Shown here: positions 37,655-46,622 of the stretch, one piece after another
Layout of the letters: each line of letters begins with the position of its first letter
Position numbering within the stretch: the stretch's first letter is position 1
The notes under the pieces: model-generated
Told to the model about the DNA's origin: nothing
Database searches by the model: none
Seen by the model: only the letters and a program-made list of their open reading frames with translations
Position numbers and translations under genes: made by a program
Source of the DNA: Phocaeicola coprophilus
GTDB taxonomy: Bacteria; Bacteroidota; Bacteroidia; Bacteroidales; Bacteroidaceae
Reading direction: 5' to 3'
Assembly: GCA_016900015.1 (NCBI GenBank)
Contig: JACJJM010000015.1
Coordinates: forward strand, 1-64,000
Length of the DNA stretch: 64,000 bases

Positions 37655-37831
37655 TGCTGTTGATATTTTATGGGTCTGTAATATAGTTTGTCTTTATAAA
37701 CGACTCTTTCTACATCGTAGATAGTGGTCATTGGGATTCGTGCATCCATTGTAACAGCTAGTGATGTCTCTTCCTCATAGCAATGGCATTAATAAAACAA
37801 CTAATTGTAAAGTTCCTTTTTGCGGAAGAAA

Positions 37832-37920
37832 TGTAGGGACACACGGTCCGTGTGTCCGCTCGCGCAAGCCCTGAAACACAGTGCATTGTCATTCGGACGC
37901 ACAGACCGTGCGTCCCTACA
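37832..37920. repeat. REP-like element: two 27-bp arms in inverse orientation
   Basis: The left arm (37832-37858, TGTAGGGACACACGG...) and the right arm (37894-37920) are reverse complements in 24 of 27 positions; the three differences are transitions compatible with G-U pairing. Each arm is also a hairpin by itself: GGACACACGG pairs with CCGTGTGTCC around one base. The element ends 16 bp before the stop codon of the DUF6261 gene, so it may also act as its terminator. Confidence 0.75.
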
Positions 37921-37936
37921 TCCCATTGTCAATTGT

Positions 37937-38743
37937 TTAAAGTTCTCCGTCGTCGCTGCCGTCTCCTCCACCTTGCGAGCCGCCGCCGGGAGTCGTGCCG
38001 CCGTCCTCACCATCTTCCGCAGCCGTACTGCCCGAAGGCGAACCGCCGGCGATGCGTGCGTAGTAGCTCACGGTGCCGTTGAGATTCTCGATAAACGTGT
38101 TGATGGCCTCCGTCGGCTGCACGATGGCATATGCGTTGACCACCTGCACGATGTTTTTGTAGAGACCGTTGACCACTTCGACGGCATCCTCCGACTTCAG
38201 GTCAGACTGCGGCATGCGCTCGCTGATTTCCGCCGTGCGGGCCGTGATGGAGGTCTCAAACGTGGCATTGGCCGTGCGCAGAGCTTCGATGACTCCGGTC
38301 AAGTTCAGCGTAGCCGCGGCTTCCCGGTTGGCCTCCTCATCGAGCACACCTAGCAGGCCACGCACCTCAGCCGTCTGCTTGCTGTATTCGTGTTTGGTGA
38401 TGCCTTTATAGGGCGAAAACTGCGGGTAAAGCAGCTCTGCCGCAGCACTCTGTTCTTCCACGGGCGAATTCCGGAACATCCGCGCCGTGCCGATGATGAT
38501 GGTCACGGCGTTGTCGCGCACGCGGTCGGTGTCGGCCAACACCTTGGTGGAGACGAACGCACGCTGACGGTTGACGATGGATGCGAGCGTTTCGGCTGCT
38601 GCCTCGTAGGCCTCCATTTGGTCCTCGACATGGAGAGCCGCCGGCGTCGCCGTCGCAATGTGTTTCATCACTTGGTTGTGAAAATCGCTGCATGAGCCGA
38701 TGGTCATTCGGGTCATTGCAAATGTTTTAATTTGATTTGGCAT
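37937..38743 (-). CDS. DUF6261 family protein
   Basis: 268 residues starting MPNQIKTFAMTRMTIGSCSD, the conserved start of the Bacteroidales DUF6261 family. It is mostly helical with a coiled-coil-like middle (AYEAAAETLASIVNRQRAF, EVRGLLGVLDEEANREAAA). The last 35 residues are Gly/Ser/Asp-rich and disordered. No signal peptide, no catalytic motif; function unknown. An open frame extends upstream to 38863, but only by reading through the palindromic tandem repeats, so the ATG at 38743 is used. The gene is bracketed by repeats: the 41-bp array upstream and a REP-like hairpin downstream. Confidence 0.75.
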   Translation of the reverse strand: MPNQIKTFAMTRMTIGSCSDFHNQVMKHIATATPAALHVEDQMEAYEAAAETLASIVNRQRAFVSTKVLADTDRVRDNAVTIIIGTARMFRNSPVEEQSAAAELLYPQFSPYKGITKHEYSKQTAEVRGLLGVLDEEANREAAATLNLTGVIEALRTANATFETSITARTAEISERMPQSDLKSEDAVEVVNGLYKNIVQVVNAYAIVQPTEAINTFIENLNGTVSYYARIAGGSPSGSTAAEDGEDGGTTPGGGSQGGGDGSDDGEL

Positions 38744-38779
38744 AACTAAAAAATTTAGAGTGTTAACGAAAAATCGTGC

Positions 38780-39297
38780 AAGTTGCCGTAGCCCTACGGA
38801 ATGCTCCCGCAATTTGCGGCAAGTCGCCGTAGCCCTACGGAATGCTCCCGCAATTTGCGGCAAGTCGCCGTAGCCCTACGGAATGCTCCCGCAATTTGCG
38901 GCGGCTCGCCGTAACCCTACGGAATGTTCCCGCAATTTGCGGCGGCCTGCCGAAGCCCTACGGAATGCTCCCGCTTTTTGCGGCGGCTCGCCGTAGCCCT
39001 ACGGAATGCTCCCGCAATTTGCGGCGGCTCGCCGTAGCCCTACGGAATGCTCCCGCAATTTGCGGCGGCTCGCCGTAGCCCTACGGAATGCTCCCGCAAT
39101 TTGCGGCGGCCTGCCGAAGCCCTACGGAATGCTCCCGCAATTTGCGGCGGCTCGCCGTAGCCCTACGGAATGCTCCCGCAATTTGCGGCGGCCTGCCGAA
39201 GCCCTACGGAATGTTCCCGCAATTTGCGGCGGCCTGCCGAAGCCCTACGGAATGCTCCCGCTGTTTGCGGCGACCCGCCGGAGGCCTGCGGAGGCTT
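38780..39297. repeat. 41-bp tandem array, 12 units plus a degenerate thirteenth
   Basis: CCCTACGGAATG recurs exactly every 41 bp from 38791 to 39242. Each unit holds two perfect or near-perfect palindromes: CCGTAGCCCTACGG and CCGCAATTTGCGG. Variation is confined mainly to the joining segment (GGCAAGTCGC, GGCGGCTCGC or GGCGGCCTGC) and a few stem changes such as CCGAAG. There are no unique spacers, so this is not a CRISPR array. Because 41 is not a multiple of three, the open frames across it are artefacts. Confidence 0.92.
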
Positions 39298-39346
39298 CCA
39301 CAAATATACATAACTATTCGTTAACATCTCTATTGAAAAAAATGAT

Positions 39347-40661
39347 TTACTGCGCGTCGCGCACCCAGCGGACGGCCATATAGCGCAGATGAATGGGCCC
39401 GTGCCGACGCTCCACGCCGTCTTGCCCGGCCGCCAGCTTGCGATAGAACACCATCGTGTCGCCCGTGGTCGACTCCTCGTCAATCGTGGATGTCCAGTAG
39501 TAGGCCGCCTCGTCGTTGTACTTCAGCATGAGGCCGAAGCCATAGCCTTCCATGGAAAACAGCATGGCTCCGCCCAGTTGCAAACGGATGCCCGGATTGC
39601 TTTCGGCGCGCAGCGCGGGAGCGATGTCGCCCCGCCAGCCTATGGCGTCAGCGTCGCCGGCGCTCATGCCCAAGGCACGCTCCAGCGATTTCCAGTCGTC
39701 GTCGGTGGGCAGACGCCATCCCTCGGGTGCGGAAACGATGGCTTCCTCATAGCTCAAGAGGTTGCCATAAGCGTTGAAATATTCAAGCGTGTCGGCGTCA
39801 AAAATCACATCTGAATCATATCCCATGCTTTCGTTATAATATTCTTCGTTCCACACGGGCGAACCGTTTCGGGCGTTGGAAATCGTCCAGTCCAGATTGC
39901 CGATGCGCACCCAGCCGTATTCAATAGTTGATGAAGCCCAGCTCGTAAATGGCTTCCAGCTGGGTGCGGTCCCAGCCTTCCACCCAGTCGTCCACATAAT
40001 CGCCGCTATACACCTCGCCCGTGGCGTCGTAGAAGAGCCCCTCGTAGTCGTCCCAATCAAATTCGCTGATGGCATTGTCCACTATGTCCTTGAACACCTC
40101 AAGAGCCGTGGCAGCGCGCTCTTCCTCCGTGAGGTTGGCCAGGTCGCCGGTGGCGACGCCCATGCAATAGATGTTTGAGGCCGATGCAAGGAATTCCCAG
40201 TCGTCCTCGTTGTATCTGTCTTGCTCCAAATTCTTGAGCAGCAGGAGAGAATATAGCATCATGCTCTCGCCCATGTGGGGCAGGTATTCATCTTTGAAGG
40301 TTTGGGCCGCGGCCTGCATTTCCTCCAAGGTGGTGTAATATTCCATGCGCAGGTTGTAGCCTCCGTCTCCGTTCAGGTTGTAGTTGAAGTCCACCATCTC
40401 CGTGTCATACACGGGGCGTCCCGGCTCGTCTGTGCCGGTCTGCACGTGGCGCAGGGTGTCGGAAAAGAGCAGGTAGATGCCGGTCTCTTCATAGAAGGAG
40501 CGGCGCAGTTCGGCCACGGGGCTGTGGTCGCTTTCGTCGGGAAGGAACGAATTGAGTTCGTTGCCGCTGGGGGTCAGCGCGTCTTCTTCCCCGCAGGCAG
40601 TAAAGAGGGTTGCAACCCCCAACAGGAAGATGCCTGCCAAGTGTAGTATGTTTCGTCTCAT
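39347..40661 (-). pseudogene. frameshifted lipoprotein gene: metallopeptidase-like N-part plus FISUMP-type C-part
   Basis: The 5' part (40661-39921) encodes a lipoprotein (lipobox LFTACGEED) similar in layout to the 'putative zinc-binding metallopeptidase' lipoproteins found beside susD genes, but without an HExxH motif. It stops at GFINY-TGA. The next frame has no sensible start of its own and continues at once with EYGWVRIGNLDWTISNA, a FISUMP-type domain (GWRLPTDDDW, YYWTSTIDEE, RYMAVRWVRD). Removing one T near 39921 would give GFINYEYGWVRIG in one frame. I read this as one gene of about 437 codons broken by a 1-nt insertion. Two separate genes are possible but less likely. Confidence 0.65.
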
Positions 40662-40678
40662 AGGTCGTGCTTCGTTTA

Positions 40679-41194
40679 TTAGTAGTTTTCAGTTCTGAAT
40701 GCTCTGCGCGCGGGGCGCGTGATGGTGCCGATGGACACTTGGAACTCGCGTATCGCGCGCGGGACGGGCAGCGTGTAGGCCACGTCGTTTTTTTCCAGCC
40801 GATACCAGTCGGCATACGTCGCATTGCTGTCATACATTTCTTCATAATAGTTGTGCGCGTGCTCGATGGTCTTGCTCCAGGGGTAGGGCTGGCACACTGT
40901 GTAGCGGCGCAGGTCGAACCAGCGGTGTCCTTCGAGCAGGAACTCGCGGGCACGCTCCTCGCGGATGAGGTCGATGAGCGCGTTGCCGCCCTCGGTCACG
41001 CTCACAGCTTGGTTCATGCGGGTGTCGAGGAAGGTCTCCAGATGCCCGTCGCCGAGGAGCAGTTCGTCAAGGTCTTCCCAGGTTTCCACCCGGGCCTTGT
41101 CTTGCGAGTATTCTTCCAGAAAGTCGGAACAGGAGGCCGACGCGGTCAGCAGCCCTGCGGCCAGAAAGGTTTTTATCAGGTTTGTTGGTTTCAT
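40679..41194 (-). pseudogene. susD: SusD/RagB outer-membrane lipoprotein with its middle deleted
   Basis: The lipoprotein signal (LLTASASCSDFLEEY) and the first family segment (ETWEDLDELLLGDG) are followed directly by the SusD C-terminus (TRMNQAVSV, LIDLIREERAREFLLEGHRW, then FDLRRY and YTLPVPRAIREF). Only 171 residues remain of the usual 500-600. The TPR-containing glycan-binding middle is gone, with the frame preserved across the junction near 41040. It lies 13 bp after susC. It cannot work as a SusD. Confidence 0.88.
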
Positions 41195-41206
41195 TTGTTG
41201 GTTGTT

Positions 41207-44200
41207 TTAGAAAGTTACACTTAGGCCGAGCGAGAAGCTGGGACGGTCGGACAATTCGATGGTGGTGAATCCGCCCTGTGTCGGGGTCTGTCCCTTCAGT
41301 TCGCTGTCGGCGATGGTGAATAGGTTGTTTCCCGTGGCGGTCAGCTCCAGGCGGCTGATACCGTAGGGTTTCATCCACTCGTTGGGGAACACGTAGGAAA
41401 GGCTGATGCTGTTACACTTCAGGTAGTTGGCGCTCACCACACGGAGGTCGCTGTAGTCATACATGTCCCAGTAGTTTTCAGCCAAGACTTGCACGGCATA
41501 GCCGTAATAGTCAAGCGACGACGACCAGTGGCCGCTGTATTTGTAATAGCTGGGATGATTCAGGCCGATGAGGGCCGGGATGTTTGTGGTCAGCTCGTCA
41601 CCGGGATTCATCCAGCGGTCCATGTAGTCGCGGCTCATGTTGTTCTCCGGGCGGATTTCTGCGGCAGAATAAGCATTGCCAGCCTCCGAGCCATACATGC
41701 CGAAAAGGCGTGTCTTGGCACCCAGACTGTAAGAGAAGAAGGCTGAGAAGCGCAGGTTTTTCCAGCGCAGGCTGGTGCTCAGGCCGCCCTGCATGCTCGG
41801 TTCGCGCGAGCCGGTGGCCTTGAGCACGCGGGTGTAAGTGTCATACTGGCTCAAGCCAACGAGGTCTTCGTAGTGGTCTTCCCAATCATCAAACATCGGG
41901 CCGCCGTCCACGGGGCTGAGCCCCAGGAAACGATAGGAATAGAATGTACCGATGGATTGGCCCTTCACAATGGCCGTGCCATTGAGAAAGTCGGAGAGCA
42001 GATAGGATTCGCCGTCGGGCGTGGTGGTAATCTCATTGAGGGTGCGCGAGAATGAGGTCGAGATAGACCAACGCCAATCCTTGTTCATGATAGGGCTGAC
42101 CGTGATGTCGATATTGAAACCGTCGTTGGAGATTTGTCCGCCGTTGACCACGTAAGAGCTATAACCGTTCACCGTGGAAATACCCATGTTCATGAAAGCA
42201 TCCTTCGTGCGCTTGAAATAGACGTCGCCCTGCAACTGCACGCGGTTGTTGAAGAACGAGGCTTCCAGCCCGATGTTGTAGGAGTGCGTCTTCTCCCAGC
42301 GCAAGTTGGGATTGGGATTCCCGTTGGCCGACGAGGTGAATTCATTGTAGTAAGAGCTCAGCGGATTCTTGGTAATGGTAAGCACGGGCGACTGGCTGGA
42401 AAGCATGTTTCCTTGGAAGCCGTAAGATGCTTTCACCGTGAGGTAATCAATCCAGTCCACATCCTGCATGAACTTCAGTTGCGAGAAGTTGAACGAGCCG
42501 GAGACTGACCAGATGGGGAGCAGCTTGTCGTTGCTCTGATGGCCGAACTCGTTCGAGCCGTCGATACGGCCGTTCAGGTTGAAATACACAAGTTGGTTCC
42601 AACTGTACGTGAAGGAGGCGTATGCCGAAAGCACGTTGCTCAGGTTATCAGTCAAGACAGGCACGTTGGATGATAACCAATCACCATAATCAGGATAGTC
42701 ATCCAGATTGATATTGCTCACAAATGACAGTCCGCGATCCGGATAGTATCCGCGCGCCGTGTATTGGTTCTGCTTGTAGCGCGTGGAGCTGACCTCATAA
42801 CCAATGCTACCGTTGAAATTGTGCTTCTCTTCGTCACCGAAATATTTGTTCCAGTCCAGTTGCAGACGGGTAATCCAACTTTTCTGCCGTGTGTTCTGGG
42901 TTGTCAGTTGTCCTCCCTGCGGACAGGTACTTGTGCTGGGAGCCACATCGCCATACTCACTACCACGCAGCTCCGCGATGTGATTGGTACGGTCGCCCCA
43001 ATAATCTTCAATCGTCGTATTTTGCGAAGTATAGGAAGCGATGGCATTGGCCGACAGCCAGTCGTTAAACTTAAAACGGAAGTTGACATTCATCGTGATG
43101 GATGTTCCGTCCTGGCTCACGCCGCTGTTGTCCAGCTCATTCATGATATTGAAATCATATCCTTCACTATAAGTCACCATCTTCTTGTAATAATAGTAGT
43201 TGCCATCGGCATCATAGGCGGGATCACAATCACACCATTGGCTGCCTTGGAGCCGTAGAGCGCTGTGGCCGAAGCATCCTTCAGCACGTCGAGCCGCTCG
43301 ATGTCTTGCGGGTTCAGTCCAGCAATGGCGTTACCGATGCGGTTCACGAAGTCGGGGTCGTTGAGTTCCTCGGGAGAGATTTCCACTGGGTCGTTCACGA
43401 CGATGCCATCCACCACCCAGAGCGGTTCGCGGTTGCCAATGATGGACGACGTACCGCGGATACGGATTTTAGGCGCGACGCCGGCCTCTCCGGAATTGCT
43501 CATGAACATCAAGTCCGTCACCTAGCCTTCCAGCATCTGGTCGATGGATGTAAAGTCCGGACGGATGATGTCTTCGGCCTTCACCGTGGTGACGGCGCTG
43601 GTCAGGGCACGCTTGTTGATGACTTAGTAACCGGTGACGACCACTTCTTCGAGGTTTTGCGCGTCGTCTTCCATGTAGATGTTGAGCGGGCGACCCCTCC
43701 ACGTCAGGTGTTGGGTCTTCATGCCGATGAACGACACGGTCAGTTTGGGAGCTTTGCCGTCCTTGGACGGTTGCAAGGCGAGGGAGAATGTCCCGTCAAG
43801 CCCTGTGACCGTGCCTTGTTCGGCACCGTCCTGCTTCACAGATACGCCAATCAGCGGCTCACCTTGCCCATCGACCACTTTGCCCGTGGCACGATTCTCG
43901 TCTTGCGGCTTGCGTTTAATAACCACAGTGCGATTGTCATCGGCGATTTCAAACGTCAGTCCGCTACCGGCAAGACAATGTCTGAGAATCTTCTCCAAGG
44001 AAGCGTTAGTGAAATTATAGTCTTTCTTCTCCAACCCTTCCACGGCATTGTTACTGTACATGAAATTCACCTGCACTTGCTTTTTAATCTCCACAAACAA
44101 CTCCCGAATGGAAGCTTGTTTCAACTGCACGGTCACCGGCTTATTGGTTTGCGCCATCATCACTGACGAACCCGACAGCAATATGGAGGCAAACAACAAC

Positions 44201-44226
44201 CTCGCTAGTTTACGTTTTTCTCTCAT
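41207..44226 (-). pseudogene. susC: SusC-type TonB-dependent transporter broken by two nonsense codons and a frameshifting internal deletion
   Basis: Reading leftward: signal peptide and STN domain (VTVQLKQASIRELFVEI), CarboxypepD-like domain, then EEVVVTGY followed by TAA (43624-43626). After VINKRALTSAV comes a second stop, TAG (43522-43524), in LEG-stop-VTDL. Both fit C-to-T changes of Gln codons. The plug continues (IRGTSSIIGNREPLWVVDG, SKAANGVIVI). At about 43215 the text jumps, with a frame change, to PAYDADGNYYYY in the barrel, losing an estimated 150-250 residues. From there to the end (SFSLGLSVTF) the barrel is uninterrupted for over 650 residues. Non-functional. FecR/ECF genes upstream would have controlled it. 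Confidence 0.9.
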
Positions 44227-44239
44227 AGTGTAAAACGGT

Positions 44240-45409
44240 TTAATTATGTTTATTAGAATGTTCTTTCATGGAAATAAGTACCTGATTGCCTTTCAGGCGG
44301 ATGTCCATCTCCCCGGTCAGGCGTATCATGTCAAGAAATTGATTGAATGTCCCGTAACGGTCGATGTCAAACGTGAAGCGCACTTTCCGCGCTTCGTCAC
44401 TGCTGAATGAAGCTTGCACGTCATACCAGCGTCCAAGCTCATGCATAATCTTTTCCATCGACCGGTTGTCAAAGACGAAGCGCCCCTGATGCCAAGCCGT
44501 CTCCGCATAGACATCGGCCAAGCACGTATTGACACGCCCGTCGGCGTCGACCGTAGCCTTGAAGCCCACAGGCAGGCTGATTTCCTGCCCGACCGTGCGG
44601 ACGTTCACCCGTCCGCTTTCAAGCACCACGTCCAACTGTGACTCGTCTTCATAGCAGCGGACATTGAGTTTTGTGCCCAATACCCGAATGTCAGCCTTCC
44701 CGGTGCTGATGGTAAATGGGTGCAACGAGTCCTTGCTCACTTCCAGGTAGGCTTCGCCTGAGAGGTTGATACGACGGTTATGGGCCGAAAAGTTGCTCGG
44801 TACGGTCAGCGTAGAACCTGCATTCAAGTGGATTTGCGTTCCATCATCCAGGCCAATCCGGTATTCGCTTCCCAGCGGGACAACAACACGGGTATACAGG
44901 TCGGGCGACACGAAACCTTGCGAGACGGTGTCCTTCGCCTCCGTGTCCGATGCCAGGGAGAATTTCCCATTCAGCATATCACTGGTATAGGTGAACTGCT
45001 GCCCGTCGGGCCAACAAATCTCAGCCTGCGTAATGCCCGGATAGATGACCTTGGCGGCATCACGCTCTTGATAGCGCCAGACTTGCCAACCAAGCAAAAG
45101 GAACAGCACAGCCGCGGCGGCAACCATCCACCGCCGGATGCGCCGAAACCGCCCCAGCACGCCTCCGGTGTATCCCATACGCTCATAAAGCGACTGCCAG
45201 GAAGCGGCCTGCGCCTGCTTGTTATGGTCAAGGACGGCTTTCGACAAGAATTCCGGGGACAACAAACGTCCGGCCAGGCGACGACACCGGCTGTCCGTCT
45301 GCACAAGCCTTTCAAGCTCTCTTTCCTCTGCCGCCGTGAGCTGCCCTGTGAGTTGCTTCATCAAGAGCTGCTTCACGCGTTCTAATTGTGGTTTCATATA
45401 ATCATTCAT
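44240..45409 (-). CDS. FecR family anti-sigma factor
   Basis: A 389-residue inner-membrane signal transducer. The N-terminal cytoplasmic part carries GQLTAAEERELERLVQTD for sigma binding. One membrane helix (WMVAAAAVLFLLLGWQVW, about 94-112) and the periplasmic FecR domain follow (VPLGSEYRIGLDDGTQIHLN, LSGEAYLEVSKD, IRVLGTKLNVRCY). The C-terminal DUF4974/STN-like domain (TFDIDRYGTFNQFLDMIRLT) would contact the STN domain of SusC. It appears intact although its transporter partner is a pseudogene 13 bp downstream. Confidence 0.92.
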   Translation of the reverse strand: MNDYMKPQLERVKQLLMKQLTGQLTAAEERELERLVQTDSRCRRLAGRLLSPEFLSKAVLDHNKQAQAASWQSLYERMGYTGGVLGRFRRIRRWMVAAAAVLFLLLGWQVWRYQERDAAKVIYPGITQAEICWPDGQQFTYTSDMLNGKFSLASDTEAKDTVSQGFVSPDLYTRVVVPLGSEYRIGLDDGTQIHLNAGSTLTVPSNFSAHNRRINLSGEAYLEVSKDSLHPFTISTGKADIRVLGTKLNVRCYEDESQLDVVLESGRVNVRTVGQEISLPVGFKATVDADGRVNTCLADVYAETAWHQGRFVFDNRSMEKIMHELGRWYDVQASFSSDEARKVRFTFDIDRYGTFNQFLDMIRLTGEMDIRLKGNQVLISMKEHSNKHN

Positions 45410-45739
45410 ATCCTATTCTTTATTGATCGCGTCGTGTGCAGTCGACAAGCGGATTTGTTGGCAAACCGGGACAAGACATAAGGTCAGACAGGCAAATGCC
45501 GTGCTCCCCTTGCCTACTTCTCCGCTCGTCAACTAACAAACAACGCATTCTTTCATTGATTCTACACTATAGAAACAACTTCAAGTGCATTTGGTGTAAT
45601 CCCAAACTGCGTTTTTTTTCGGGAGAATGCAAAAAAAATAAACTACCGGGATGGTCAGCGAATGCTTGCATCCGGCGCTTGGCGTCAAAAAGGGGTGTAA
45701 AAACGAATGGGAACGGACGGCGACGGCGAGGGGGAGAAA
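45410..45739. other. sigma-antisigma intergenic region (330 bp)
   Basis: No gene. On the minus strand it contains TTTTTACACCCC (about 45692-45703) and a long T-tract before GCATTCTCCCG. These are plausible parts of the ECF-dependent promoter driving fecR-susC-susD, but no consensus could be fixed from a single site. Confidence 0.4.
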
Positions 45740-46312
45740 CTATCGTGCAAAGAGTTGAAGCACGGAAAACAGGATATGCTTCAGGCGTCTTCTCAAATAA
45801 TGGTTGGCATTGTTGATGTGCTTCTTGACCGTGTTGATGGTGATGTGAAACTCCTCGGCAATCTCCCGCTGGCTCTTTCCGGACAAGCTTGCAGCATACA
45901 CCTGACGGCAGACATCCGACAACTCGTCAAAAGCCGTATTGACCATCGAATAGACCTCAGCCTCTATCATCTTGACAGCCACTTCTTCCTCGACTGGTTC
46001 GGAAAGCGAGAGGCGGTCAGCAAAGTCATGCTCCACACGCGCGTGTTTCAGATAATTCAATATGGCATGGTAAAGCACTTGGAACAGGTATCTCCGGAAA
46101 GCCGCCAAGCTGGGAAAAGTCTCCTGACGCTCCCAAATCTTGAGCCATGTATCCTGAATCAGGTCGGACACGACATCTTCGTCAGCAATATACTGCATGC
46201 CGAAATACTTCAAACTCCGGAAGTTGTCCTCATATTGCTGCTTGAAAACACGCAAGTCTGCCAAGTCCAGAGTTCCGTCCTGTTCCGCGTCCTTATTTAG
46301 TTGTTCCATCAT
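45740..46312 (-). CDS. ECF RNA polymerase sigma factor paired with FecR
   Basis: About 190 residues. The sigma region 2 core is LIQDTWLKIWERQETFPSLA and region 4 is FDELSDVCRQVYAASLSGKSQ-REIAEEFHITINTVKKHI, the recognition helix-turn-helix. The start is placed at the double ATG (46312/46309). The open frame runs up to 46477, but that extension is encoded by the 24-bp tandem repeats and includes a promoter-like TACCTTTA. It lies upstream of fecR-susC-susD and would activate them on a substrate signal. It seems intact although its targets are wrecked. Confidence 0.88.
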   Translation of the reverse strand: MMEQLNKDAEQDGTLDLADLRVFKQQYEDNFRSLKYFGMQYIADEDVVSDLIQDTWLKIWERQETFPSLAAFRRYLFQVLYHAILNYLKHARVEHDFADRLSLSEPVEEEVAVKMIEAEVYSMVNTAFDELSDVCRQVYAASLSGKSQREIAEEFHITINTVKKHINNANHYLRRRLKHILFSVLQLFAR

Positions 46313-46398
46313 GGCTGCGATGCCTTTCCTGTTGATTTCGCCGGTAAAGGTAATATTTTTATCTGAAAACGAAGGCATGGTGCCCTCCACCAAGATGG

Positions 46399-46510
46399 CT
46401 TGCAAGAGGTATTGTGATAGGGCTTGCAAGGGGTACTGCGATAGGTCTTGCAAGGGGTATGATGGTAGGTCTTGCAAGGGGTATCAAGGTATCCCATGCA
46501 AGGGGTCTTC
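46399..46510. repeat. 24-bp tandem repeat, five copies, upstream of the ECF sigma gene
   Basis: (C/T)TTGCAAGGGGTA-type units begin at 46399, 46423, 46447, 46471 and 46495, exactly 24 bp apart; the last is diverged at CATGCAAGG. The period is a multiple of three, so several frames stay open across it, but none looks like a protein. It lies about 90 bp upstream of the sigma gene start. Confidence 0.8.
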
Positions 46511-46542
46511 CGTCCGCTTGCCGCAGGTCTCGGCCGGACGGC

Positions 46543-46592
46543 AAAAGGGCATGCGAAGGGAAGCATAATGCCTCGCCCCGTCGCATGCCCTT
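46543..46592 (-). terminator. terminator of the flavodiiron protein gene
   Basis: A perfect 12-bp inverted repeat (46545-46556 with 46581-46592) followed on the minus strand by a short T-run. It sits 30 bp past the stop codon. Confidence 0.8.
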
Positions 46593-46622
46593 CTCCTAAC
46601 CTACAGGCAGGAACAGCCCGGC

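Noticed and set aside
38780-39383. CRISPR array or repeat-protein genes in the 41-bp array
   Set aside because: The units abut directly with no unique spacers, and each unit is doubly palindromic. The 41-bp period shifts the reading frame, so open frames such as 38842-39078 and 39006-39383 are artefacts.
43174-44226. Two short stand-alone proteins upstream of the SusC barrel
   Set aside because: They are consecutive pieces of one susC reading frame separated by single nonsense codons, not separate genes.
45740-46477. 245-residue version of the FecR-linked sigma factor
   Set aside because: The extra N-terminus is encoded by the 24-bp repeats and contains a promoter-like box. ECF factors normally have about 190 residues, matching the start at 46312.
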